DNA of 64,000 nucleotides from Clostridiales bacterium (GTDB lineage Bacteria; Bacillota; Clostridia; Oscillospirales; Oscillospiraceae): the NCBI GenBank assembly GCA_022787565.1, contig JALFVN010000027.1:1-64000 (forward strand), in the 5' to 3' direction. Shown here piece by piece: positions 25,379 to 32,455 of the stretch. The notes under the pieces are model-generated. The model made no database searches. It saw only the letters and a list, made by a program, of their open reading frames with translations, and was not told the DNA's origin. Both the position numbers and the translations under genes were made by a program. Positions within the stretch are counted from its first letter, which is position 1. Every line of letters begins with the position of its first letter.

Positions 25379-26572
25379 TCAAACCTCCTCGCTCTTGTAG
25401 ATCATGGCTCCGGCAGGCACCTGTGCGCCCTCCCGGATCTCGATGTTGGGGCCGCAGGTGGCCACGCCCCAGGCGTCGGTCCCGTCAGGAGGTGTGCCCA
25501 CATGCGCGCCCTTATGCACAACGGTATTCTCGCCCACAATGGCATACTCCACCGTGGCGCCCTCTTCCACCACAGCGCCGGGCATAAGCACGCTGTAAAC
25601 CACGTTGGCGCCGGTGCCCACCTTGACGGCGGAGGACAGGACGGAGTTTTCCACCGTGCCGTCGATCTCGCAGCCCTCGGTGACGATGGAGTGGACAATG
25701 CTGGCATTCTCGCCGGTGAAGTGGGGCGGGCAGATAGGGCTTCTGGAGCTGATGGGCCAGGCAGGGTCATAGAGGTTGATAAGTGTTGTGGAGAGCATGT
25801 CCATATTGGCGTCCCACAGGCTGGTGATGGTGCCCACGTCGCGCCAGTAGCCGTCGAAACGGTAGGGCCAGAGCTTCTCCCCGGCCTTGAGCATGTTGGG
25901 GATGATGTTCTTGCCAAAGTCCTTGCTGGAGTTGGGGTCGTTCTCGTCGGCGATCAGATACTCCCGCAGCTTCTTCCAGTTGAAGATATAGATGCCCATG
26001 GAGGCAAGATCGCTCTTGGGCTGCTTGGGCTTCTCCTCAAACTCGCAGACATAGCCGTCCTCGCCCAGGTTCATGATGCCGAAGCGGGTGGCTTCCTCCA
26101 TGGAGACCTGGAGCACGGAGATGGTGCAGGCCGCGTCATGCTCCAGATGCTCTCTGAGCATGTCGGCGTAGTCCATTTTATAGATATGGTCGCCGGAGAG
26201 GATCAGCACGTTCTCCGGGTCGTAGTTTTCGATAAAGCCGATGTTCTGGTAGATGGCGTTGGCCGTGCCGGAGAACCAGGAGCCCTTCTCCCCTGCGCTC
26301 TGATAGGGGGGCAGGATATATACGCCGCCGTCGGCTACGTCCAGGTCCCAGGGCTGGCCGCTGCCGATGTAGCTGTTAAGCTGCAGGGGACGGTACTGGG
26401 TCAGGACGCCGACCGTGTCGATGCCGGAGTTGGCGCAGTTGGACAGGGGAAAGTCGATGATGCGGTACTTGCCGCCGAAGGGGACGCTGGGCTTTGCCAC
26501 GTTCTGTGTAAGAGCGTAGAGGCGCGAGCCCTGTCCGCCTGCCAGCAGCATGGCTATACAGTTTTTCTTCAT
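25379..26572 (-). CDS. glgC: Glucose-1-phosphate adenylyltransferase catalytic subunit
   Basis: Makes ADP-glucose from ATP and glucose-1-phosphate, the first committed step of glycogen synthesis. It has 397 residues. [14 protein letters not shown] near residue 9, the substrate loop [12 protein letters not shown], and the metal-binding [10 protein letters not shown] are intact; the C-terminus is a beta-helix. AAGGAGG is 6 bases before the ATG at 26572. It follows pth on the same strand by 78 bases, so the two may be co-transcribed, and precedes glgD. glgA and glgB are not in the window. Confidence 0.95.
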   Translation of the reverse strand: MKKNCIAMLLAGGQGSRLYALTQNVAKPSVPFGGKYRIIDFPLSNCANSGIDTVGVLTQYRPLQLNSYIGSGQPWDLDVADGGVYILPPYQSAGEKGSWFSGTANAIYQNIGFIENYDPENVLILSGDHIYKMDYADMLREHLEHDAACTISVLQVSMEEATRFGIMNLGEDGYVCEFEEKPKQPKSDLASMGIYIFNWKKLREYLIADENDPNSSKDFGKNIIPNMLKAGEKLWPYRFDGYWRDVGTITSLWDANMDMLSTTLINLYDPAWPISSRSPICPPHFTGENASIVHSIVTEGCEIDGTVENSVLSSAVKVGTGANVVYSVLMPGAVVEEGATVEYAIVGENTVVHKGAHVGTPPDGTDAWGVATCGPNIEIREGAQVPAGAMIYKSEEV

Positions 26573-26650
26573 TTGCAGCCTCCTTGGATAGTGATATATT
26601 TCTGTAAACGCAGCCACGGGGGGCCGCGCCTTATCCGGGAATAGGGTGCA

Positions 26651-27238
26651 TCAGTTGTACAGGTTCATGGTTTTGTCCGGGCCGTGGAGAATATAGCACT
26701 CCACTGCCTCCGCCGCTTTTTCCGCCGCGGCGCGCATGTCCTCCGCGTCCTGGTTTTTGAAGGTGGAGAGGACCCAGTCGGCCATGTCGTAATCCGGGTG
26801 GGGCGGCGCGCCCACGCCCAGGCGGATGCGGGGAAACTGATCCGTGCCCAGGCAGGCGATGATGCTTTTCAGGCCATTGTGACCGCCGGCGGAGCCTTTT
26901 TTCCGCACGCGCAGCTTGCCGATGGGCAGGGAGATCTCGTCGGAGACGACGATCACATGGTCCGGCGGGATTTTATAAAATTTTACAGCCTGTGCCGCCG
27001 CTTCGCCGGACAGGTTCATAAAGGTCTGGGGCTTCATCAGCAGCACGCTCTCCCCGCCGATATCGCAGGTGGCGGTGAGGGCCTTGAAGCGGGCGCGGTT
27101 GATGGAAAGGCCCCTGGCTTTGGCCATAGCGTCGGCAGCCATAAAGCCCGCGTTGTGGCGGGTGCCCTCGTAGCGCAGCCCGGGATTGCCCAGGAACACC
27201 ACGAGCCATTTCACCCCGCCGGTGGTTTTAAATATCAT
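26651..27238 (-). CDS. pth: Peptidyl-tRNA hydrolase
   Basis: Recycles tRNA from stalled peptidyl-tRNA. It has 195 residues with the chosen start. GNPGLRYEGTRHNAGF carries the catalytic histidine, FMNLSG the asparagine, and VVSDEISLPIGKLRVRKKGSAGGHNGLKSI the aspartate and the glycine-rich loop. The family normally begins a few residues before LVVFLGNPG; the ATG at 27238 gives a 9-residue extra N-terminus, and a GTG nine codons in is an alternative. The only ribosome-binding-like sequence (AAGGAA) lies in the last unit of the 60-bp repeat array that abuts the gene. Confidence 0.9.
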   Translation of the reverse strand: MIFKTTGGVKWLVVFLGNPGLRYEGTRHNAGFMAADAMAKARGLSINRARFKALTATCDIGGESVLLMKPQTFMNLSGEAAAQAVKFYKIPPDHVIVVSDEISLPIGKLRVRKKGSAGGHNGLKSIIACLGTDQFPRIRLGVGAPPHPDYDMADWVLSTFKNQDAEDMRAAAEKAAEAVECYILHGPDKTMNLYN

Positions 27239-27240
27239 AC

Positions 27241-27500
27241 AAATCAATATTCCTTATAGGCTCCCCTTTCAGGGGAGCTGGCCGCAAAGCGGCCTGAAGG
27301 GTTCCAATATTCCTTATAGGCTCCCCTTTCAGGGGAGCTGGCCGCGAAGTGGCCTGAAGGGTCCCAATATTCCTTATAGGCTCCCCTTTCAGGGGAGCTG
27401 GCCGCGAAGCGGCCTGAAGGGTTCCAATATTCCTTATAGGCTCCCCTTTCAGGGGAGCTGGCCGCGAAGCGGCCTGAAGGGTCTCATTTTCCTTGTAGGC
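27241..27500. repeat. 60-bp tandem repeat array between prs and pth
   Basis: Four nearly identical 60-base units (27244-27483) plus a degenerate fifth (27484 onward). Each unit holds ATTCCTTATAGG, then the hairpin CTCCCC-TTTCA-GGGGAG, then GGCCGC-GAA-GCGGCC and TGAAGGG. Units differ at only a few positions, so the expansion is recent. Because 60 is divisible by 3, it leaves a spurious open frame. The array fills the space downstream of prs and reaches the pth start. Confidence 0.95.
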
Positions 27501-27523
27501 TCCCTCTTCAAAGGCTGACGCTC

Positions 27524-28486
27524 TCAGTCAAACAGGTTGGAGATGGAGACTTCCTCGTAGATCCTGCGGATGGCCTCGGCGAAAACGGAGGCGGTGGACA
27601 GGTAGTGGATCTTGTCGCTCTTGGGGGCGTCCTTGGGGTAGGGGATGGTGTCCAAAAACAGCAGCTCCTTGATGCAGCTGTCCTCAATACGCTGCAGCGC
27701 GGGGCCGGACAGAACGCCGTGGGTAGCGCAGGCGTAAACTTCCTTGGCGCCGCCCTTTTCCTTGATGGCCTTGGCCGCTCCGCAGAGAGAGCCGGCAGTG
27801 TCCACGATATCGTCCAGCAGAATGCAGGTCTTACCCTCCACATTGCCGATGATGTTCATGACCTCGGACTGGTTGGCCTTTTCCCGGCGCTTGTCCACAA
27901 TGGCCATATTCATGCCCAGCTTCATGGAGAAGGCCCGGGCGCGGGCGGTGCTGCCCACGTCGGGGGAGACCACCATAACGTCCTCATTGCCTTTGCCGAA
28001 GAGGTTGATATAGTGTCTGACAAACAGGTGTGCGCCCATGAGATTGTCCACAGGGATGTCGAAAAATCCCTGGATCTGGGCGGCGTGCAGGTCCATGGTC
28101 AAAACCCGGTCCGCGCCTGCGGCGGTGATCAGGTTTGCGACAAGCTTTGCGGAGATAGGATCGCGGCTCTTGGCCTTGCGGTCCTGACGGGCATAGCCGA
28201 AGTAGGGCATAACGGCGGTAATACGGCCTGCGGAAGCGCGGCGCATGGCGTCGATCATGATCAGCAGTTCCATAAGATGATCGTTTACAGGGCCGCAGGT
28301 GGACTGTACAATGAACACATCCTTGCCGCGGACGGGCTCATGCACGGAGATGGAGCACTCCCCGTCCGCAAACTGCGTAACGGTGGCTTCGCCCAGCCTC
28401 ATATAGAGCTGACTGCAGATGTCCTGTGCAAGTGCGGGATTAGAGTTGCCGGTAAAAACCTTGATCTCTTTGCCGTGAGCAATCAT
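27524..28486 (-). CDS. prs: Ribose-phosphate pyrophosphokinase
   Basis: Makes PRPP from ribose-5-phosphate and ATP for nucleotide, histidine and tryptophan synthesis. It has 320 residues. The ATP flexible loop GYARQDRKAKSRDPISAKLVANL, metal histidine in DLHAAQIQGFFDIPVDN, and the PRPP-binding signature CILLDDIVDTAGSL are intact. GAGGAG lies before the ATG. A weak promoter (TTCCCA, 17 bases, TATGAT) lies about 90 bases upstream. prs-pth adjacency is frequent in Firmicutes, but here the repeat array separates them. Confidence 0.96.
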   Translation of the reverse strand: MIAHGKEIKVFTGNSNPALAQDICSQLYMRLGEATVTQFADGECSISVHEPVRGKDVFIVQSTCGPVNDHLMELLIMIDAMRRASAGRITAVMPYFGYARQDRKAKSRDPISAKLVANLITAAGADRVLTMDLHAAQIQGFFDIPVDNLMGAHLFVRHYINLFGKGNEDVMVVSPDVGSTARARAFSMKLGMNMAIVDKRREKANQSEVMNIIGNVEGKTCILLDDIVDTAGSLCGAAKAIKEKGGAKEVYACATHGVLSGPALQRIEDSCIKELLFLDTIPYPKDAPKSDKIHYLSTASVFAEAIRRIYEEVSISNLFD

Positions 28487-28645
28487 TTTTTAATCTCCTC
28501 TTAAGCTTGTATTCTCTTTTACCTCAAGCCGCGGTTCTTCCGTCCGGGCATGCATTGGGCGTACGGGGTTATCATATCACAAAAAGGGCTTTATGGGAAG
28601 AGTTCCCTTTAAAATATTGAAACAAAAAGCCGATAAAAAAACACA

Positions 28646-28674
28646 TTTACAAGAAGCCCGTTTTTGTTTATAAT
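28646..28674 (+). promoter_or_regulatory. Promoter of prfB
   Basis: TTTACA (28646-28651), 17 bases, TATAAT (28669-28674). Confidence 0.8.
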
Positions 28675-28741
28675 ATCATGTTGACGGGTTGAAGGCGCGA
28701 AAAGGCCCTTGGCTGCATAATTGGTAATATAAGGAAAGTAG

Positions 28742-29857
28742 TTGATTAAAATGCTTGAATTTGAAGAATATAAGGTAAAGCTGAACAATGTAAAGCCCAC
28801 TCTGGACGTGCTCCGCGGGGCGCTGAAGCTGGACGCGGCCCAGAAGGAGATCGAGGAGCTGGAGGCCGCCAGTGAGCGCGAGGGCTTCTGGAACGATGTG
28901 GAGCGGTCGCAGAAGGTGCAGAAGCGCCTGAAGGTTTTAAAGACCAAGAAGGAGAGCTTTGAAAAGCTCTGCTCCGCCTGGGATGACATGTACACCATGT
29001 GTGAGATGGCCATTGAGGAAAACGACGACTCCATGCTGGAGGAGCTGCAGAGCGAGTTTTCTTCCTTCACCGAAAAGGCGGAGGCCATGCGGCTGAGCAC
29101 GCTGCTCACCGGGGAGTACGACGCCAACAACGCCATTCTCACCTTCCACGCCGGTGCAGGCGGCACCGAGGCCCAGGACTGGGCTTCCATGCTCTACCGC
29201 ATGTACAACATGTGGGCCGACCGCCACGGCTACAAGGTTAAGGTCATGGACTATCTGGACGGCGACGAGGCCGGCATTAAGAGCGCCACCATCATGATCG
29301 AGGGTGAGAACGCCTACGGCTTCCTCAAGAGCGAGCACGGCATCCACCGTCTGGTCCGCGTCTCCCCCTTTGACGCGGCAGGCCGGCGGCACACCTCCTT
29401 TGCGGCCGTGGAGGTCATGCCCGAAATCAGCGACGACAACGAGATCGAGCTGCGGGACGAGGACATCAAGATGGATGTCTACCGTTCCTCCGGCGCCGGC
29501 GGCCAGAAGGTCAACAAGACCTCCTCCGCAGTGCGTCTGACCCATATCCCCACTGGCATCGTGGTGGCCAGCCAGGTGGAGCGCAGCCACTTCCAGAACC
29601 TTGAAAACTGCAAAAATATGCTCCGCGCCCGCCTGGCCGAGATCAAGGAGCGGGAGCATCTGGAAAAAATCAGCGACATCAAGGGCGTACAGATGAAGAT
29701 CGAATGGGGCAGCCAGATCCGTTCCTACGTTTTTATGCCTTACCAGCTGGTGAAGGACCACCGCACCGAGTATGAAAACGGCAACATCCAGAATGTTATG
29801 GACGGTGATCTGGACGGCTTCATCAACGCCTTTCTGTCCATGCGGGCGGAGAGCTGA
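28742..29857 (+). CDS. prfB: Peptide chain release factor 2 (no programmed frameshift)
   Basis: Reads UGA and UAA stop codons and releases the finished protein. It has 371 residues. The UGA-specific SPF tripeptide (VRVSPFDAAGRRHTSF) and the catalytic GGQ (SSGAGGQKVNKTSSAVRLTH) are both present. The frame is continuous: the CTTTGA frameshift site normally near codon 25 is absent, and DVLRGALKLDAAQ is read straight through. AAGGA at 28731-28735 is 6 bases from a TTG at 28742 but 15 from the first ATG at 28751; TTG is therefore preferred, with the ATG as alternative. Confidence 0.94.
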   Translation: MIKMLEFEEYKVKLNNVKPTLDVLRGALKLDAAQKEIEELEAASEREGFWNDVERSQKVQKRLKVLKTKKESFEKLCSAWDDMYTMCEMAIEENDDSMLEELQSEFSSFTEKAEAMRLSTLLTGEYDANNAILTFHAGAGGTEAQDWASMLYRMYNMWADRHGYKVKVMDYLDGDEAGIKSATIMIEGENAYGFLKSEHGIHRLVRVSPFDAAGRRHTSFAAVEVMPEISDDNEIELRDEDIKMDVYRSSGAGGQKVNKTSSAVRLTHIPTGIVVASQVERSHFQNLENCKNMLRARLAEIKEREHLEKISDIKGVQMKIEWGSQIRSYVFMPYQLVKDHRTEYENGNIQNVMDGDLDGFINAFLSMRAES

Positions 29858-29902
29858 TTTTCCGGCTTACCTAAATTTTATTCCGCAGCAAATGCTGCAA
29901 TA

Positions 29903-29950
29903 AAACGGCGCAGTCTCTCGTCATGAGGCTGTGCCGTTATTCCGTTTTGT
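29903..29950 (+). terminator. Terminator of prfB
   Basis: AACGGCGCAG pairs with CTGTGCCGTT (one mismatch) around a 15-base loop, followed by ATTCCGTTTTGTTT. Confidence 0.65.
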
Positions 29951-29976
29951 TTATTTTTTAGAAAGGATCTGTTAAA

Positions 29977-30573
29977 TTGTTTTCCCGTATCAAGACGAAA
30001 AATGTCGCCTTCTCCCTGCTTGGCAGCGCCATTCTGGCCTTTGGCCTGTACAACATCCACTCCTTCTCCGGCGTGACCGAGGGCGGCCTGCTAGGGCTGA
30101 CGCTTCTGCTGCACCACTGGGCCGGCCTCTCCCCAGCAGTCTCCGGGCTGGTGCTGAACCTGTGCTGCTACTTTTTGGGCTGGCGGGTCATCGGCGGGGA
30201 CTTTGTGGCCTATTCCCTGGTCTCCGGCGGCGGTTTTTCCCTGTTTTACGCCATTTTTGAATGTTTCCCGCCCCTGTTTCCCGGCATCGCGGAGCTGCCG
30301 CTTCTGGCCAGCATCCTGGGCGCGGCCTTTGTGGGCGTGGGCGCGGGTCTCTGCGTGCGTATGGGCGGCGCCCCCGGCGGGGACGACGCGCTGGCCATGA
30401 GCCTTTCCAAGCTCACCGGCGCCAGCATCCAGTGGATCTATCTTGCCAGCGACCTTGTGGTGCTGCTTCTGTCCCTGAGCTATATCCCCGTGAAAAAAAT
30501 CGTCTATTCCCTGCTGACCGTGGTCCTCTCCGGGCAGATCGTCGGTCTTATCGCCCCCAAAAAGGCGGAGTAA
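29977..30573 (+). CDS. YitT-family membrane protein
   Basis: 198 residues with five or six hydrophobic segments and the YitT-type pattern NVAFSLLGSAILAFGLYNIHSFSGVTEGGLLGLTLLLHHW and MGGAPGGDDALAMSLSKLTG. It lacks the C-terminal cytoplasmic DUF2179 domain of longer YitT proteins. Its role is unknown; relatives are integral membrane proteins of possible transport function. The start is TTG with AAAGGAT 8 bases before it. It lies 120 bases after prfB, beyond that gene's terminator, and ends at a shared terminator. Confidence 0.8.
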   Translation: MFSRIKTKNVAFSLLGSAILAFGLYNIHSFSGVTEGGLLGLTLLLHHWAGLSPAVSGLVLNLCCYFLGWRVIGGDFVAYSLVSGGGFSLFYAIFECFPPLFPGIAELPLLASILGAAFVGVGAGLCVRMGGAPGGDDALAMSLSKLTGASIQWIYLASDLVVLLLSLSYIPVKKIVYSLLTVVLSGQIVGLIAPKKAE

Positions 30574-30583
30574 TCGTATATAT

Positions 30584-30617
30584 AAAAGGTGAGCCTGCCT
30601 GTGCAAGCTCACCTTTT
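30584..30617. terminator. Bidirectional terminator after yitT-like gene
   Basis: AAAAGGTGAGC pairs with GCTCACCTTTT (11 bp). It overlaps the last codons of the short minus-strand ORF 30609-30671, on which strand it is followed by TTTTATATA. Confidence 0.85.
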
Positions 30618-30671
30618 GCTGGGACCCGGATCGTAATCACCGAAGATCAGGTCGTCAATATCTCTTTCCAT
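30609..30671 (-). CDS. Candidate 20-residue small protein
   Basis: ATG at 30671 preceded by a near-perfect ribosome binding site AGGAGGTG 5 bases away, then an acidic 20-residue frame (start MERDIDDLIFGDYD, end PSKR) and TGA. It lies 54 bases after the phosphoesterase gene on the same strand, and its stop is inside an intrinsic terminator stem, so it would be the last gene of that transcript. The quality of the binding site is the main argument; no family is known to me. Confidence 0.45.
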   Translation of the reverse strand: MERDIDDLIFGDYDPGPSKR

Positions 30672-30725
30672 TCGCGCACCTCCTGTAAAGCAACATACCT
30701 TCAGTATATGCGCGCCGGGATCGGG

Positions 30726-31562
30726 TTATGACTGTCCGCAGTGCAGAATAATTTTAACGACCTCGGGCCGGTTCAGAAAGCGGGGCACAGGGATGGAATT
30801 ACCCAGCCCCCGGGAGACCACCATTTTAAATGTCTCTCCCTGATACACCCCGGACTCGTACTCGGCCCCGAAGCTGTGATTCACATTCAAAAGTCCGCCG
30901 ATGCCCGGCAGACGCACGATGCCTCCGTGGGCATGGCCGGAGAGGATCAGATCCACCGGCAGGTCCGGGTATTTCTCCGCCCAGTAATTTCTGTGTCCCA
31001 GCCAGAGCACGAAATCCTCCGGATACTCCTCCCGCAGCATTTCCGCCAGGGCGTCCGGCTTGATCATGTCCGCATAGCCGTTGGGATCCTCCGCCCCGGC
31101 CACAACGATCTGGGCACCGCCGCGTGAAAGGGGCAGATAACCGTTTTCCAGGCGGACAACACCGCAGGAATCCAGCAGCTCCCGCAGCGCGGGCAGCACG
31201 CCCTTCACCCACTCGTGGTTGCCGTTTACCCAGTATATGGGCGCGCAGCCCGAAATGCCCTCCAGCAGGCCCCGGGTGGCGGCCAGCTGGCTCTCGTCTT
31301 CCACAAAATCCCCGGTCAGGGCGATCATATCCGGCTCCTGTTCCCGCACCAGCGCGGCAAGGCGGCTGTTGTCCCTGCCAAAGGATGAGCCGTGCAGATC
31401 GGACAGCTGGACAATGCAGCAGCCCTCGAACCCGGCCGGAAGCGAATCGAAATACAGGTTGTATTCCGTAACCTGGAGGCCGTAGCGGCTGTCCAGCACA
31501 AGCCCCGCACCGGTCAGCACAAGCGCCAGCGCGGCACAGACAAATAGGGTCTTTTTCTTCAA
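30726..31562 (-). CDS. Metallophosphoesterase, membrane-anchored (YkuE-like)
   Basis: 278 residues. An N-terminal hydrophobic anchor (5-23) leads to a calcineurin-like phosphoesterase fold with all metal motifs: SDLHG (D55, H57), TGDFVED (D85), GNHE (N115, H116), GHRNYW and SGHAHGG. Two metal ions in the site hydrolyse phosphate esters; family members act on lipids, nucleotides or proteins, and the substrate is not predictable. The start is TTG at 31562 with GGAGGTG about 6 bases upstream. It is followed by the 20-residue ORF. Confidence 0.88.
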   Translation of the reverse strand: MKKKTLFVCAALALVLTGAGLVLDSRYGLQVTEYNLYFDSLPAGFEGCCIVQLSDLHGSSFGRDNSRLAALVREQEPDMIALTGDFVEDESQLAATRGLLEGISGCAPIYWVNGNHEWVKGVLPALRELLDSCGVVRLENGYLPLSRGGAQIVVAGAEDPNGYADMIKPDALAEMLREEYPEDFVLWLGHRNYWAEKYPDLPVDLILSGHAHGGIVRLPGIGGLLNVNHSFGAEYESGVYQGETFKMVVSRGLGNSIPVPRFLNRPEVVKIILHCGQS

Positions 31563-31661
31563 CGTACACCTCCCAGGTGTAATTTTTCCGCTATGATATC
31601 ACAAAAGGCCGCACAAAACAAGAGAACGGGGACGCTTCTGCGTCCGGGAAATTTTCTCCTG

Positions 31662-31690
31662 TTGATAAGTTCTTTCCTTTCTGGTATAAT
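31662..31690 (+). promoter_or_regulatory. Promoter of the DivIVA gene
   Basis: TTGATA (31662-31667), 17 bases, TATAAT (31685-31690). Confidence 0.85.
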
Positions 31691-31731
31691 TCACCTGAAC
31701 AAACGTTTTTCCCCCAAACAGGAGGCCCGTT

Positions 31732-32247
31732 ATGGCACTGGACAAGGAGTATTTCGACGCGATACACATCGACGTTGTCAAGAAAAAATACTATAATGCC
31801 AACAAGGTGGAGGCCGTGCTGCAGGATATCCGGCAGCAGGCGCTGGCCCTCAGCGAGGAAAACGCTCTGCTCCACCGTCAGCTGGCGCTGCTGAACGGCC
31901 AGAAAAATGAGATCGGCGACGCGCTGCTTTCCGCCAAAACCATCTCCCAGCAGATGATCATGGACGCCCAGACCCGGGCGGAGGAGATCATCGCCGAGGC
32001 CCGGGAGCAGAGTGGAGAGCTGCTGGCCGAAGCGCAGCGCCGTCAGGATTACGCTGTGGAGCAGGTAGAGGCATGCTATTCCCGGATGAAGGAGCAGCAT
32101 CTGGCCTGTATCGAGGCGTTGAACGACGACTGGCAGGATTTCCTTTGCGGTTTGTACCCGGAGGAGACGCACAAAGCGCCGGATGATCTGAGCCAGAAGG
32201 TGGACGCCATCGCAAAAGAGCTGTTTTCCATAGAAAAAGAACAATAA
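31732..32247 (+). CDS. DivIVA-domain protein
   Basis: 171 residues, mostly coiled coil from residue 25 to 130 (AEEIIAEAREQSGELLAEAQRR). DivIVA-type proteins sense negative membrane curvature and recruit division, cell wall or sporulation factors to poles and septa. The N-terminal DivIVA lipid-binding motif is only partly recognisable (DKEYFDAIHIDVVKKKYYNANKVEAVLQDI), so this may be a paralogue with a different partner rather than the main DivIVA. GGAGG lies 5 bases before the ATG. Single gene with its own promoter and terminator. Confidence 0.75.
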   Translation: MALDKEYFDAIHIDVVKKKYYNANKVEAVLQDIRQQALALSEENALLHRQLALLNGQKNEIGDALLSAKTISQQMIMDAQTRAEEIIAEAREQSGELLAEAQRRQDYAVEQVEACYSRMKEQHLACIEALNDDWQDFLCGLYPEETHKAPDDLSQKVDAIAKELFSIEKEQ

Positions 32248-32321
32248 GAGAAAGGGCATGCAAGATCGGGAGGCGGCAGCTTTTGAGCGGACCCTTTCCA
32301 CCCATGCTTCACGAAAACACG

Positions 32322-32366
32322 AAAAATTGCGGAAATACATGCAAGTATTCCCGCAATTTTTTATTT
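32322..32366 (+). terminator. Terminator of the DivIVA gene
   Basis: AAAATTGCGGAAATAC pairs imperfectly with GTATTCCCGCAATTTT, followed by TTATTTT. Confidence 0.75.
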
Positions 32367-32406
32367 TAAAGGAGCCCGTGAAAGGAACTGCGCAGTGTAA
32401 CCATAC

Positions 32407-32436
32407 GGGATCCTTCGCTAACGCTCAGGATGACAG
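32407..32436. repeat. Fragment of the dispersed ATCCT...AGGATGACA repeat
   Basis: GGGATCCTTCG and CTCAGGATGACAG match the right half of the element at 2131-2158. Confidence 0.6.
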
Positions 32437-32455
32437 AAAACTTGCGGCCCCGGAA

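Noticed and set aside
24257-26644. Long plus-strand open frame (795 codons) opposite glgC and glgD
   Set aside because: Fully antisense to two well-recognised genes; long shadow frames are common in this GC-rich sequence, and no family features are seen.
27241-27500. CRISPR array
   Set aside because: The units are directly adjacent without unique spacers and contain two hairpins each; there are no cas genes.
27186-27518. Plus-strand open frame of 110 codons with a 20-residue repeat
   Set aside because: It is created by the 60-base repeat array (a multiple of 3) and runs antisense into pth; no ribosome binding site, and the repeat is clearly structural DNA.
28800-28870. Possible RF2 frameshift site
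   Set aside because: No CTTTGA-type slippery stop is present and the frame is uninterrupted, so no frameshift is needed.
30261-30731. 156-codon open frame overlapping the yitT-like gene
   Set aside because: Out-of-frame shadow rich in Arg/Gly; the YitT-type membrane frame is the real one.
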